Shown here: piece after piece, positions 1 to 7,784 of the stretch
Position numbering within the stretch: the first letter of the stretch is position 1
Layout: the number at the start of each line of letters is the position of its first letter
Origin: Lentisphaerales bacterium
GTDB lineage: Bacteria; Verrucomicrobiota; Lentisphaeria; Lentisphaerales; Lentisphaeraceae
Direction: 5' to 3'
NCBI GenBank assembly: GCA_022446985.1
Contig: JAKVBD010000015.1
Span: 1-64,000, forward strand
DNA length: 64,000 nt
Notes under the pieces: generated by a model
What the model was told of the DNA's origin: nothing
Databases searched by the model: none
Seen by the model: the letters and a program-made list of their open reading frames with translations, nothing else
Translations under genes and position numbers: made by a program

Positions 1-207
1 AATGTTATTGGTTTTATGAAAGGAAAAAGTGCCATTTACATTGCTCGAAATTTATTGAACCGTCAAAAAAACTTTACGGGGCAAAGTTTTTGGGCGCGAG
101 GATACTTCGTAAGTACGGTTGGTCTGAATGAAAAGACGATTCGTAAATATATTCAGAATCAAGACAAAGATGATCGAGATCAAGACGAACTTGGTTTATT
201 CAAGTAA
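1..207 (+). CDS. tnpA: IS200-type transposase, C-terminal part (partial)
   Basis: The reading frame is already open at base 1 and ends at 207, so only about the last 68 residues are present. The text FMKGKSAIYIARN, followed by FTGQSFWARGYFVSTVG and a charged tail ending in LGLF, is the typical C-terminus of the small Y1 (HUH single-strand) transposases of the IS200/IS605 family. These cut and rejoin single-stranded ends next to subterminal hairpins. Two hairpins follow directly, as expected for the right end of such an element. The catalytic tyrosine and HUH motif lie outside the window, so activity cannot be judged. Confidence 0.85.
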   Translation, partial: NVIGFMKGKSAIYIARNLLNRQKNFTGQSFWARGYFVSTVGLNEKTIRKYIQNQDKDDRDQDELGLFK

Positions 208-225
208 AGATTAGATACTAACAAT

Positions 226-270
226 CCGCTTTGAGCGGTTCCAATTCCAAGCCTCCGGTTTTACCGGAGG
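226..270 (+). repeat. Right-end hairpins of the IS200-like element
   Basis: Two short inverted repeats follow the transposase stop. The first pairs 226-230 with 234-238 (ccgct/agcgg). The second pairs 252-259 with 263-270 (cctccggt/accggagg) around a 3-base loop. IS200/IS605 transposases recognise such end hairpins, so this is probably the right end. The second hairpin could also stop transcription, but no clear U-tract follows. Confidence 0.55.
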
Positions 271-275
271 TTATT

Positions 276-389
276 GACTTGACCATCAGAAAAGCTTTCG
301 GATTTCGTTCATTTGATGTTATGGAAACTGCTCTATATCATCAACTTGGAAAACTGCCCGAGCCTGAGTTAACCCACAAATTCTGGTGA
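276..389 (+). pseudogene. ISL3-like transposase C-terminal fragment
   Basis: An open frame without its own start runs from the end of the IS200-like element to a TGA at 387-389. It encodes a text containing IRKAFGFRSFDVME, ALYHQLGKLPEPE and a final HKFW. From memory this resembles the extreme C-terminus of ISL3-type DDE transposases, which end in a GFR motif and a short helical tail. Only about 37 residues remain, so it is a remnant. The IS200-like element appears to sit in, or next to, this older gene. Confidence 0.5.
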
Positions 390-399
390 GGAGGCAAAT

Positions 400-1281
400 T
401 TATTTTCCTTTAAGTGTCTTGTTGAAGAAGTCTAGAATAACTTTGTTGACTTTTTCCGTGAGGAATTCCTTACCGCCGTGTTTAGCCCCTTTGACAATAT
501 AAAGTTGAGTCGGAGCGCCCGCCTCTTTCTGTTTGTTGTGAAGCCTTATGCTCTGTTCAACGGGTACACCAGGGTCCATATCTCCATGCATTATGAGAAA
601 AGGAGCATCATCACTGGATACATTCCAAAATGCAGAGGCTTCTTTGGCTAATTCCGGAACATCTCTCACTGTAGAACCAAGAAGTTTGGCACCGTTGCTT
701 TGGGAGACTTGTTCTAATGTACGAATTTCACTGACAACATTTGGGGGCATAGTTAATAGATCTGCTGGACCGAACCAATCGAGAACGGCTTGGACACGAC
801 TGGAGACTTTTTCATCTTTAGGAATGTCTTGAGTTCCAAGAACAGCTACAAGGTGACCTCCAGCAGAGCTACCACCAGCAGCAATTTTTGACCCATTTAG
901 ACCATACTTCCCGGCATTTTTACGCAGGAAGCGAATTGCTGCACGACAATCATTAATTTGAGCAGGCCATTGAGCTGGTATGAGTCGATAGTTGATACTG
1001 GCAACCGCAAAGCCATGTTCTACCAGCCAGAGGCATTTGACTTTTTCCTTGCTACCATTTTTCCAGCCTCCACCGTGAACCCATAGAAACACAGGAGTTT
1101 TACCGGTGTACTCTTTGGGAACATAAAGGTCAAGAAGTAGGGGCTTACCATTAGGCTTGCTGTATTCGATGTTTGTAATGGCTTTGGCATAATCAGGTAC
1201 TTTGGGCCCTTTCTTCTTTTGTTGAGCGGATAAAAAACTAAGAAGTGTAAAAGAAAGAAACAGTGTCAATAATTTAATCAT
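400..1281 (-). CDS. Secreted alpha/beta-hydrolase (esterase/lipase family)
   Basis: The 293-residue protein begins with a signal peptide (hydrophobic residues 4-18, cleavage near Ala19). The hydrolase core follows: the oxyanion-hole motif HGGGW at 69-73, the nucleophile elbow GGSSAGG with Ser139, an acid at Asp236 in HGDMDPG, and His268 in KGAKHGG. This is the usual triad of the carboxylesterase/BD-FAE group, enzymes that hydrolyse acyl or feruloyl esters, often on polysaccharides. The substrate cannot be told. It lies downstream of the DUF1552 and haem-c genes but beyond a terminator, so it is probably transcribed separately. Confidence 0.88.
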   Translation of the reverse strand: MIKLLTLFLSFTLLSFLSAQQKKKGPKVPDYAKAITNIEYSKPNGKPLLLDLYVPKEYTGKTPVFLWVHGGGWKNGSKEKVKCLWLVEHGFAVASINYRLIPAQWPAQINDCRAAIRFLRKNAGKYGLNGSKIAAGGSSAGGHLVAVLGTQDIPKDEKVSSRVQAVLDWFGPADLLTMPPNVVSEIRTLEQVSQSNGAKLLGSTVRDVPELAKEASAFWNVSSDDAPFLIMHGDMDPGVPVEQSIRLHNKQKEAGAPTQLYIVKGAKHGGKEFLTEKVNKVILDFFNKTLKGK

Positions 1282-1355
1282 AGTAGATTCAGGCCTTAGG
1301 TTTTTGAAAGTCTAAATACTAATACTTACTGAAATTACTTTAAGTGACTTCAGGC

Positions 1356-1390
1356 AAATAAAAAAGCCCTGTTACCAGAAGTTACAGGGC
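1356..1390 (-). terminator. Rho-independent terminator after the DUF1552 gene
   Basis: The stem gccctgt (1366-1372) pairs with acagggc (1384-1390) and is extended by two more pairs after one mismatch, with loop cagaa. Read on the minus strand it is followed by a T-rich tract (the A-run at 1356-1365). It lies 21 bases past the stop of the DUF1552 gene. Confidence 0.8.
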
Positions 1391-1410
1391 AGAGTGGGTG
1401 AAGAAGATGT

Positions 1411-2748
1411 TTATGCAAACATATCAGTCAGTTCAAAGTCTTTTGTACTATCAGCAAACTTCTTTGTCGGTACACCAAGTATATTGAGCATGGTCGCGTA
1501 CATGTTTGAGAGAGGAGTTTTTTCATCATATTTCAGGAAGGTTCCGCCTGCCAGTCCGAGACCTTGACCACCGGCAATTACAATCGGATAGTTACGGGCA
1601 TTGTGAGTCGTGCTACATGCACTGCCGTGCATGGCCATAGTTGAATCAAGGATAGAGCCATTTTCATCTCTTAACTTACTCAGCTTATCGATAAAATATG
1701 CATATTGCTCATTAAGAAACTGATCATAATGGCCCCAGCGTTCATAACCGCCTTTTGATTTGTCATGAGAAATACTATGGTGACCTTTGTAGCCAAAGGT
1801 AATGACCGGGAATTTATCGCCATAGCCCATGCCGTCTTCACGGGCAATCATATAAGTAGCGCAACGAGTAATATCTGCTTCGAAAGCCAGGGCAATGAGG
1901 TCATACATAGTACGTATATAATCTTTGGGGGCAGTTTGCTTGACTGAGAAATTAATATGGTCAATGTTGACCTTTTTCATTGGAATATCGAGCCACTGCT
2001 CAGTTCTTTTTATATTTCCTTCGATCTGACTTACTGAACCAAGATACTCATCGAGCTTGGTATTATCCTGTTTTCCAAGTTTTCTCGAAAGGCCTTTAGC
2101 ATCTTCCCTAATCAGGTCGACAATTTTTTTGCCTTGTCGCAGGCTTTTTCTTCGGGCTTCTTTTGATTTTGCATCATTTGAGCTGAAGTAGCGCTCAAAG
2201 ATTTCTCTTGGATTACACTCAGTAGGAATAGCTTTGCCATTTATGTCAAACGAACAGGTTGAAACGCGAGACTTGTAGCCAACTCCACCATCGCATGAAA
2301 GTAAAAGTGATTTAAAGCGAGTTTGTTTGCCGATGACATTTGCCGCCGCCTGATCTATAGATATGCTGTTCTTATAGGTTGAACCACCGATATCTCCTCC
2401 GGTTAACCAGGTATCTCCTGCAGCATGTCCAAGAAGATTGCGACTTTTGGGGTGGGATAGGCCACCGACAAAGAGGAGATTTTTTTTGAATGACTTCAGA
2501 GATTCATTGACCTTAGTGAAAGTAAAGCTTTTACCTTCGCCATGTGGAAACCAGTGCCAGTCTTTGTAAGCCGGGTTTTTACTATCCGGCATGCTAACGC
2601 CATTTGGAATGTATGAAAACACACAGCGTTTGGCTGGATTTGGGTTTTTTACAACATCTTTACCCATGCTCTCAAGAAACGGTAGAGCACAAGTAACGCC
2701 TAGACCTTTGAGAAAGGTTCTTCTTTTTAAATGCCATGATTTTTCCAT
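1411..2748 (-). CDS. DUF1552 (HXXSHH) family protein
   Basis: This 445-residue protein belongs to the DUF1552 family, which is widespread in Planctomycetes, Verrucomicrobia and Lentisphaerae. Evidence is the N-terminal RRTFLKGLG twin-arginine signal (residues 9-17), a central helical region around 190-260 and the family motif HHSISHD at 323-329. The family is related to the sulfatase/alkaline-phosphatase-like DUF1501 proteins, but its reaction is not known. The Tat signal implies folding with a cofactor before export. It follows the dihaem DUF1592-type gene with a gap of 13 bases; this pair recurs in PVC bacteria, so the two products probably act together outside the inner membrane. Confidence 0.9.
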   Translation of the reverse strand: MEKSWHLKRRTFLKGLGVTCALPFLESMGKDVVKNPNPAKRCVFSYIPNGVSMPDSKNPAYKDWHWFPHGEGKSFTFTKVNESLKSFKKNLLFVGGLSHPKSRNLLGHAAGDTWLTGGDIGGSTYKNSISIDQAAANVIGKQTRFKSLLLSCDGGVGYKSRVSTCSFDINGKAIPTECNPREIFERYFSSNDAKSKEARRKSLRQGKKIVDLIREDAKGLSRKLGKQDNTKLDEYLGSVSQIEGNIKRTEQWLDIPMKKVNIDHINFSVKQTAPKDYIRTMYDLIALAFEADITRCATYMIAREDGMGYGDKFPVITFGYKGHHSISHDKSKGGYERWGHYDQFLNEQYAYFIDKLSKLRDENGSILDSTMAMHGSACSTTHNARNYPIVIAGGQGLGLAGGTFLKYDEKTPLSNMYATMLNILGVPTKKFADSTKDFELTDMFA

Positions 2749-2761
2749 TTTGTGCTCCTGA

Positions 2762-5700
2762 TTAACGCTGGGTAAAAAGTTTACTGGTTACGATGCCTTC
2801 GATTATGGAGTGCATCTTATAACCACTGGCTTTTGATTTGTCTAAAATTTTATTGAGCTCTGAGTCATCTGTAAAGCTGAGAGACCGCCCTAAAGCATAG
2901 GCTAGAAGGTGTTTTGTTACACCGCGGTTAACGTTGTCTTGTTCATTTTCCAGAAGGTATTTTTTAAGACCGCTAATGCCTTTGATATCTGTCCCATTAT
3001 TTAAAGTAGAATTGGCATCGACAGGCATAGTCTTTCTTCTCTTAGTGATGATTTTATCCCGCAGTTGACCGATAGCGTCGTATTGCTCAAAAGGGACACC
3101 CCAAGGATCAATTTTGCGGTGACAGTCACGGCAAGAAGCATTATCACGGTGCTTCTCAAGTTGTTGTTTCTTAGTCAATTTGGCAAATTCAGGGTCCTCC
3201 GGATCCGGCACCGGTACATTTGGCGGCGGTTCAGGTGGAGGATTATCGGTTATTTTTTCGATCAGCCAAACTCCACGTTTAATAGGGTGGGAATCTTCTC
3301 CTGAGGAGTGACCAGTCAGGAAACTGCCTTGGGATAGAAGACCGCCGCGTTGTTTCGAACGGGGGACTGCAACTTTTCTAAACTCACTGCCTTTAATATC
3401 TGGAATATTATAGAATTGCGCCAGGTTTTGATTAATCATTACAAAATCAGAATCGATGAAGTTCATAACACTCATGTTTTTCGTCAGGACTTCATGAAAA
3501 AAGTGATGCGTTTCCTTCGCCATATCTTCTTTGACGTATCTTGTGAAAGTCGGATACATTGAGATATTTATGCCGATATTATCCAGTCGTTGAATATCCA
3601 GCCATTGGTCAGAATAAGCCTCTGAAAAATTGAAGGCTTTGGGGTCTTGCAGCATGCGCTTGGTTTCGGAAGTCAGGTGCTTTTTGAGTTCAGCCTTTTG
3701 GGCTAATTCAAGTAGGCGGGAGTCAGGCATGGTATTCCATAGAAAATATGAGAGTCTTGATGCCAGTTGATAGTCGTCCAGTGTTTTTTGTTCATTGCTT
3801 TCTTCTGGTTCGGCGATGTAAAGGAAATGCGGTGAGCATAATACAGCAACCAGTAATTCTTTTACACTTTCTTCATAAGAATTGAAATCTTTATGGTTAC
3901 GCTTCCAGAAAGACATAAGCCGATCAATTTCCTGTGCCTTAGCTTTTCTTCGGAAGGCTTTACTTATGAATTGCTCAAGAATTTCACGAGTGTAAATTTC
4001 TTTGTTCGACGAATTTTTTGATTCGAAGAAAATGTTTGTATGACTTTTTGGGGGCCAGTTTTTAAAATAAGGGCCTTCAAACTCTATGGATTTTATAAGA
4101 ACAGGTTCGCCTTGTTTCTTAGCGCTTGTCACAAATGAGTCATTCCAAATTCCAAATAAAGCCATGTTGGCCAGAAACGTGGTGTCATTTTTATCTATTA
4201 CAGGAAGTGGCATGTCTTCCAGTCTACCGTGAAAGTAAAGTTTTTGAGCTTGGCCAAAGAGGGCAGTTACTTTTTGTGGTTTATCGAAAGTCCTGTATTC
4301 CATACCATCGTCGAGGCGGTTACCAGCAAAAACTCTTATGTATGGATGATACTTGGCCAACTGTGGGTTTTTACCTTTTATAGTTTGCTCAAATTTTTTT
4401 TCTAATTTACTTCCAGAGTTCACAGGAGATAGAATGAAAGCGTGAATATGAGGGATAGCTCCTTTAGATTTAAAGCTGATTGAACAAAGACTATTTTCTA
4501 TTCTAAGTACTGCCTGACTGAAAATTTTAAGTTTACTCCAACTGCCAGTTTTAGTAGTCATACAGTCCTTGACGGTGATTTTATTTACTTTGATATCCAG
4601 AGGGCGACTATCCTGAGCTGCATAAACGATATCTAATTGATAAACACCAGGTTTAATTTTGATGCTGTAAGACGCTTCAGTAGGGGTTTTCTTGGTGTGA
4701 ACAAAGTATGTGTTTAAATTGAGACCTTTATATTTCGCTGGTTTACGAGCATCTATGATTTTACTGCCGGGTATAGCGGATATTTTTTGAGTTTTGGAGT
4801 CAAAGTTTGCTGCAGGTTTGGCATCTTCCAGATCGAGATATTTGGGAGCTTCTGTAATAAAAGGAGCTTTGGATGCTTCTACAGTAATTCGAAAATCACC
4901 TTCTTTGGGGAAGTCACGCATAATGACTTTCATATTTGGAGCAGGGCCTTGCCATATTTTTGCAGCCTTTTCGACATGAGGAAGAGATGACTGAAGAATT
5001 ATCCCTTCGTCAAGCATTGTGAAGCGTTTCTTGTTTGAGCCACGCATATCAACATAAAATGTATCGTAAAGACTCTTTGAACTTTCAATATCTCCTTTAG
5101 TTCCCGCAGAGTTATTGAAAGCAAATTTCGTTTTGAAACTATGTTGCCTGGCTTTAAAACTTTTTCCTTCAGGAGGAAGAGTTTCAAGGAGGTAATCAGA
5201 TTTTTGAATCGGAACTGACTGGTAGCCAAGTCCGACTTTGCCTTTTTCTTGACTGATACCTTTTCCCAAGGATGTTTTAAAGCGGTAAATTTCAGGTGCG
5301 TCGCCGGTGACTATAGCTTTATCGAGAGCTTTGCGGGCGATTTTCATGTAGTACTCCATGTGTAGAGTCGACATGGTTAAAGTTTCGCCATTGTTAGTAA
5401 AGCCTTCGTGTGAAAGACCATCATTTGGCAGGTCTTTGCCAAAGTTGATGTTTACACCCAGTAGTTCTTTGAGAGTATTCGTATACTGCTGTTTGTTGAG
5501 GCGGCGAATAATAGTTTTGACATCGCTACTTTTGATTTGGGAGGCGTAGTTGAGCTCAACGGTCAGCCAGTCGATAATTTTTCGTCTTTCAGCGTCAGTA
5601 GGTTGTGGTTCATCTTCTGGTGGCATCTCTCCGAGATTAATGACATCCAGTATGCCGTACCATTTGTCGCCATCCTCGCCTTTAACAAAGTCTGGATCGA

Positions 5701-5890
5701 GATCAGTGATCCTCACGCCGCCTTTTTTCTTTTTGGGGCCATGACAGTCAGTACAATACTTTTCAAAAATAGGCATAATGTCTTTTTTGAAATCATACTT
5801 ACTTATTTGTAGAGAAGTCTCTGCGGGGGCTATAAAGGAGAAGCTTAGTGCTGCACACATAAACAGCTCAAGGCTTTTAATTTTTAACAT
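2762..5890 (-). CDS. Large periplasmic haem-c protein (PSD/DUF1587-1592-1588-1585)
   Basis: I chose the ATG at 5888-5890 because it places a normal signal peptide (MLKIKSLELFMCAALSF) at the N-terminus; an in-frame start at 5941 would add 17 residues. The 1042-residue product carries a planctomycete-type cytochrome c motif CTDCH (Cys46, Cys49, His50), a DUF1587-like helical part after it, and a long beta-rich insert around 250-520. A DUF1592/1588-type C-terminal half follows, with the motifs RGGLLSQGSFLTG and RGVWLIEK, and a second haem motif CRDCH (Cys920, Cys923). Family members are predicted exported redox proteins, often linked to polysaccharide degradation loci, with no proven reaction. 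It precedes and is coupled to the DUF1552 gene. Confidence 0.88.
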   Translation of the reverse strand: MLKIKSLELFMCAALSFSFIAPAETSLQISKYDFKKDIMPIFEKYCTDCHGPKKKKGGVRITDLDPDFVKGEDGDKWYGILDVINLGEMPPEDEPQPTDAERRKIIDWLTVELNYASQIKSSDVKTIIRRLNKQQYTNTLKELLGVNINFGKDLPNDGLSHEGFTNNGETLTMSTLHMEYYMKIARKALDKAIVTGDAPEIYRFKTSLGKGISQEKGKVGLGYQSVPIQKSDYLLETLPPEGKSFKARQHSFKTKFAFNNSAGTKGDIESSKSLYDTFYVDMRGSNKKRFTMLDEGIILQSSLPHVEKAAKIWQGPAPNMKVIMRDFPKEGDFRITVEASKAPFITEAPKYLDLEDAKPAANFDSKTQKISAIPGSKIIDARKPAKYKGLNLNTYFVHTKKTPTEASYSIKIKPGVYQLDIVYAAQDSRPLDIKVNKITVKDCMTTKTGSWSKLKIFSQAVLRIENSLCSISFKSKGAIPHIHAFILSPVNSGSKLEKKFEQTIKGKNPQLAKYHPYIRVFAGNRLDDGMEYRTFDKPQKVTALFGQAQKLYFHGRLEDMPLPVIDKNDTTFLANMALFGIWNDSFVTSAKKQGEPVLIKSIEFEGPYFKNWPPKSHTNIFFESKNSSNKEIYTREILEQFISKAFRRKAKAQEIDRLMSFWKRNHKDFNSYEESVKELLVAVLCSPHFLYIAEPEESNEQKTLDDYQLASRLSYFLWNTMPDSRLLELAQKAELKKHLTSETKRMLQDPKAFNFSEAYSDQWLDIQRLDNIGINISMYPTFTRYVKEDMAKETHHFFHEVLTKNMSVMNFIDSDFVMINQNLAQFYNIPDIKGSEFRKVAVPRSKQRGGLLSQGSFLTGHSSGEDSHPIKRGVWLIEKITDNPPPEPPPNVPVPDPEDPEFAKLTKKQQLEKHRDNASCRDCHRKIDPWGVPFEQYDAIGQLRDKIITKRRKTMPVDANSTLNNGTDIKGISGLKKYLLENEQDNVNRGVTKHLLAYALGRSLSFTDDSELNKILDKSKASGYKMHSIIEGIVTSKLFTQR

Positions 5891-6061
5891 AACTCTCATA
5901 CACATTTTTCTGAAATAAAGATATTGGATTTTGAGATCCAAAACAAGCTTTTTTCTATTCAGTTTTACACAGAGTGTTTTTACGGAGTGACAGAAAAAGT
6001 CAAAAATATGGCAGGAATGTGATAGATGACAGGGCTAGGAATGGGTGGTAATCAGCTTTTT

Positions 6062-6682
6062 CTAAAATGGCGTATCACTTTCTGATTTTTGCTTTTTAAG
6101 AGTTTCTTTTACTTTTCGAGCAAACTGACCTGCTTTACTAAAGTTTTCTCCACTCTTTAGTTTATTTATTCTACTTACTGGAAGTAAGCCTTGAAGATCT
6201 CCAGAATCATTACTTACAGCAAAACAATATTTACCGTTTTTTACAAGGTAGTCATGTAACCAATGTACTGTATAATCTTGACCAGCATAGGAGTAGTGCA
6301 AAGTTACTCTTTCTTTAGAAATACCAAGATGTTTTGTTTCAAATGCATACAAACCATTCGTATCACTTTTAACGGCATACTTAGAACTAATCTTTGATAA
6401 TCTATCTTGACGGCTAAAGTCTTGGCCATTGGAGTAGACTTCTCCTGATGAACTACTACCACCATTACTTTCATCAAAATCAAAATCATCTTCAGTAGAT
6501 TGCTCTTCGACTATTTGCTTCTGATTTTTTTGTTCTTCATTATCGTTTTGGCGATTGTGTGCCCTTACACCCCTGACTGCGCTGCGCTTTGCCATTCCGT
6601 TAATAACTTTACCGCATGAAGAAGTACATAGCATCAGGAAAGATGCCAAAAGAATAATAATGAAATGCTTTAGTAGAATCAC
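6062..6682 (-). CDS. Putative lipoprotein, unknown function
   Basis: The product has 206 residues. A hydrophobic N-terminus ends in LCTSSCGK, a plausible lipobox with the acylated Cys at 23. Next comes a low-complexity stretch rich in Gln, Asn, Glu, Asp and Ser (about 40-90), and then a compact region (about 100-175) rich in aromatic residues and beta-like pattern, ending in a basic helix. I do not recognise a family; the folded part might be an SH3-like module, but this is a guess. It stands alone between the haem-c gene and serB. Confidence 0.6.
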   Translation of the reverse strand: MILLKHFIIILLASFLMLCTSSCGKVINGMAKRSAVRGVRAHNRQNDNEEQKNQKQIVEEQSTEDDFDFDESNGGSSSSGEVYSNGQDFSRQDRLSKISSKYAVKSDTNGLYAFETKHLGISKERVTLHYSYAGQDYTVHWLHDYLVKNGKYCFAVSNDSGDLQGLLPVSRINKLKSGENFSKAGQFARKVKETLKKQKSESDTPF

Positions 6683-6752
6683 TGACTTAGCCCCTTTAAG
6701 ATAAATAAACTACTATCGCAGAAGTTGATAATATTGCAAATAGAGAAGCTAA

Positions 6753-6774
6753 AGGCCTCTGGAGATAGAGGCCT
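6753..6774 (-). terminator. Hairpin downstream of serB
   Basis: aggcctct (6753-6760) pairs perfectly with agaggcct (6767-6774), loop 6 bases, beginning 9 bases after the serB stop on the minus strand. It is followed by ttagc rather than a long U-tract, so termination may be partial. Confidence 0.6.
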
Positions 6775-6782
6775 AAAAGGAT

Positions 6783-7703
6783 TTACTTGAACTCGCTGTC
6801 GCTGTGTCCAAGGATGTATAGAAGTCCATCAAGACCAATCGAAGAAACTGCCAGGCCAGCTTCTTCGCGAACCAGTGGTTTTGCGTGAAAAGCAACACCA
6901 AGACCGGCAGTCTTAATCATTGGTAAATCGTTAGCTCCATCACCAACAGCAACTACCTGACTTTCTTTAATACCAAGCTCTTGTGCAACGCTGACTAACT
7001 TGTCGCGCTTCTTGTCACCATTTACGACTTCGCCAGTTACTCGGCCGGTAACTTCGCCATCGACGATTTCAAGGTTATTCGCATAAACGTAGTCGATGTC
7101 GAGAAGCTTTTGCAGGTGGTTTGCAAAGAAGTAGAATCCACCAGAGAAAAGTGCTGTCTTAAAGCCCAGGCTTTTGAGGCTTTTCATCATGTACTGAACA
7201 CCTTCAGTAAGAGGAAGATTGTCCGCGATGTCCTGTAGAACTTCTTCTGAAAGACCATTTAGTAGGGCCATTCTGCGTGAAAAGCTTTCGTTGAAGTCAA
7301 TTTCACCGCGCATAGCAGATGCAGTGATTGAAGAAACCTGGTCACCAATGCCATGTCTCTTGGCTAGTTCATCTATGCATTCACACTGGACAAGAGTGGA
7401 GTCCATGTCGAATACGGCAAGTTTAATTTCGTCTTTTGCAAATTCAGCAGGTATAACACAGATGTCAGGACCGCCGGCTTCAACTACTGCGTTCATTGCA
7501 TCTCTGACGGCAGCTAAATCTTTATCGGTAGAGATAGATACTTCAAAACATGATTTTGTATTCTCAGAAGCATCATCAGAAAGTTTTTTGATGTTTGTTA
7601 TAGAAGCATATATAGATTCCAGCTTTGAAAAGATGTTGGCCAAGTCGGCAGAGCTAATGTCTCTGCTGATGACAGTAAGGACAAAATTCGGGGCAGTTTG
7701 CAT
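6783..7703 (-). CDS. serB: Phosphoserine phosphatase SerB
   Basis: The 306-residue HAD-superfamily enzyme hydrolyses O-phosphoserine to serine, the last step of serine synthesis. The N-terminal ~85 residues resemble the ACT-like domain of SerB. The catalytic motif FDMDST (Asp99 nucleophile, Asp101 general acid), the SGGF motif II and the metal-binding VGDGANDLPM motif near the C-terminus are all present. Length fits the ACT-containing SerB group. It lies alone, 81 bases downstream of dsbD on the same strand, and has its own hairpin after the stop. Confidence 0.93.
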   Translation of the reverse strand: MQTAPNFVLTVISRDISSADLANIFSKLESIYASITNIKKLSDDASENTKSCFEVSISTDKDLAAVRDAMNAVVEAGGPDICVIPAEFAKDEIKLAVFDMDSTLVQCECIDELAKRHGIGDQVSSITASAMRGEIDFNESFSRRMALLNGLSEEVLQDIADNLPLTEGVQYMMKSLKSLGFKTALFSGGFYFFANHLQKLLDIDYVYANNLEIVDGEVTGRVTGEVVNGDKKRDKLVSVAQELGIKESQVVAVGDGANDLPMIKTAGLGVAFHAKPLVREEAGLAVSSIGLDGLLYILGHSDSEFK

Positions 7704-7784
7704 TTCTTATTTGAACCTGATTTAAAGTTATTTTTGAGACAATAACCCAGTTCAGATAAGAGACAAACTGCCGCTAATTAAAAA

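Noticed and set aside
7219-7725. 168-residue plus-strand open frame
   Set aside because: Antisense to serB, rich in Ser as expected from the mirror of a coding frame; no ribosome site.
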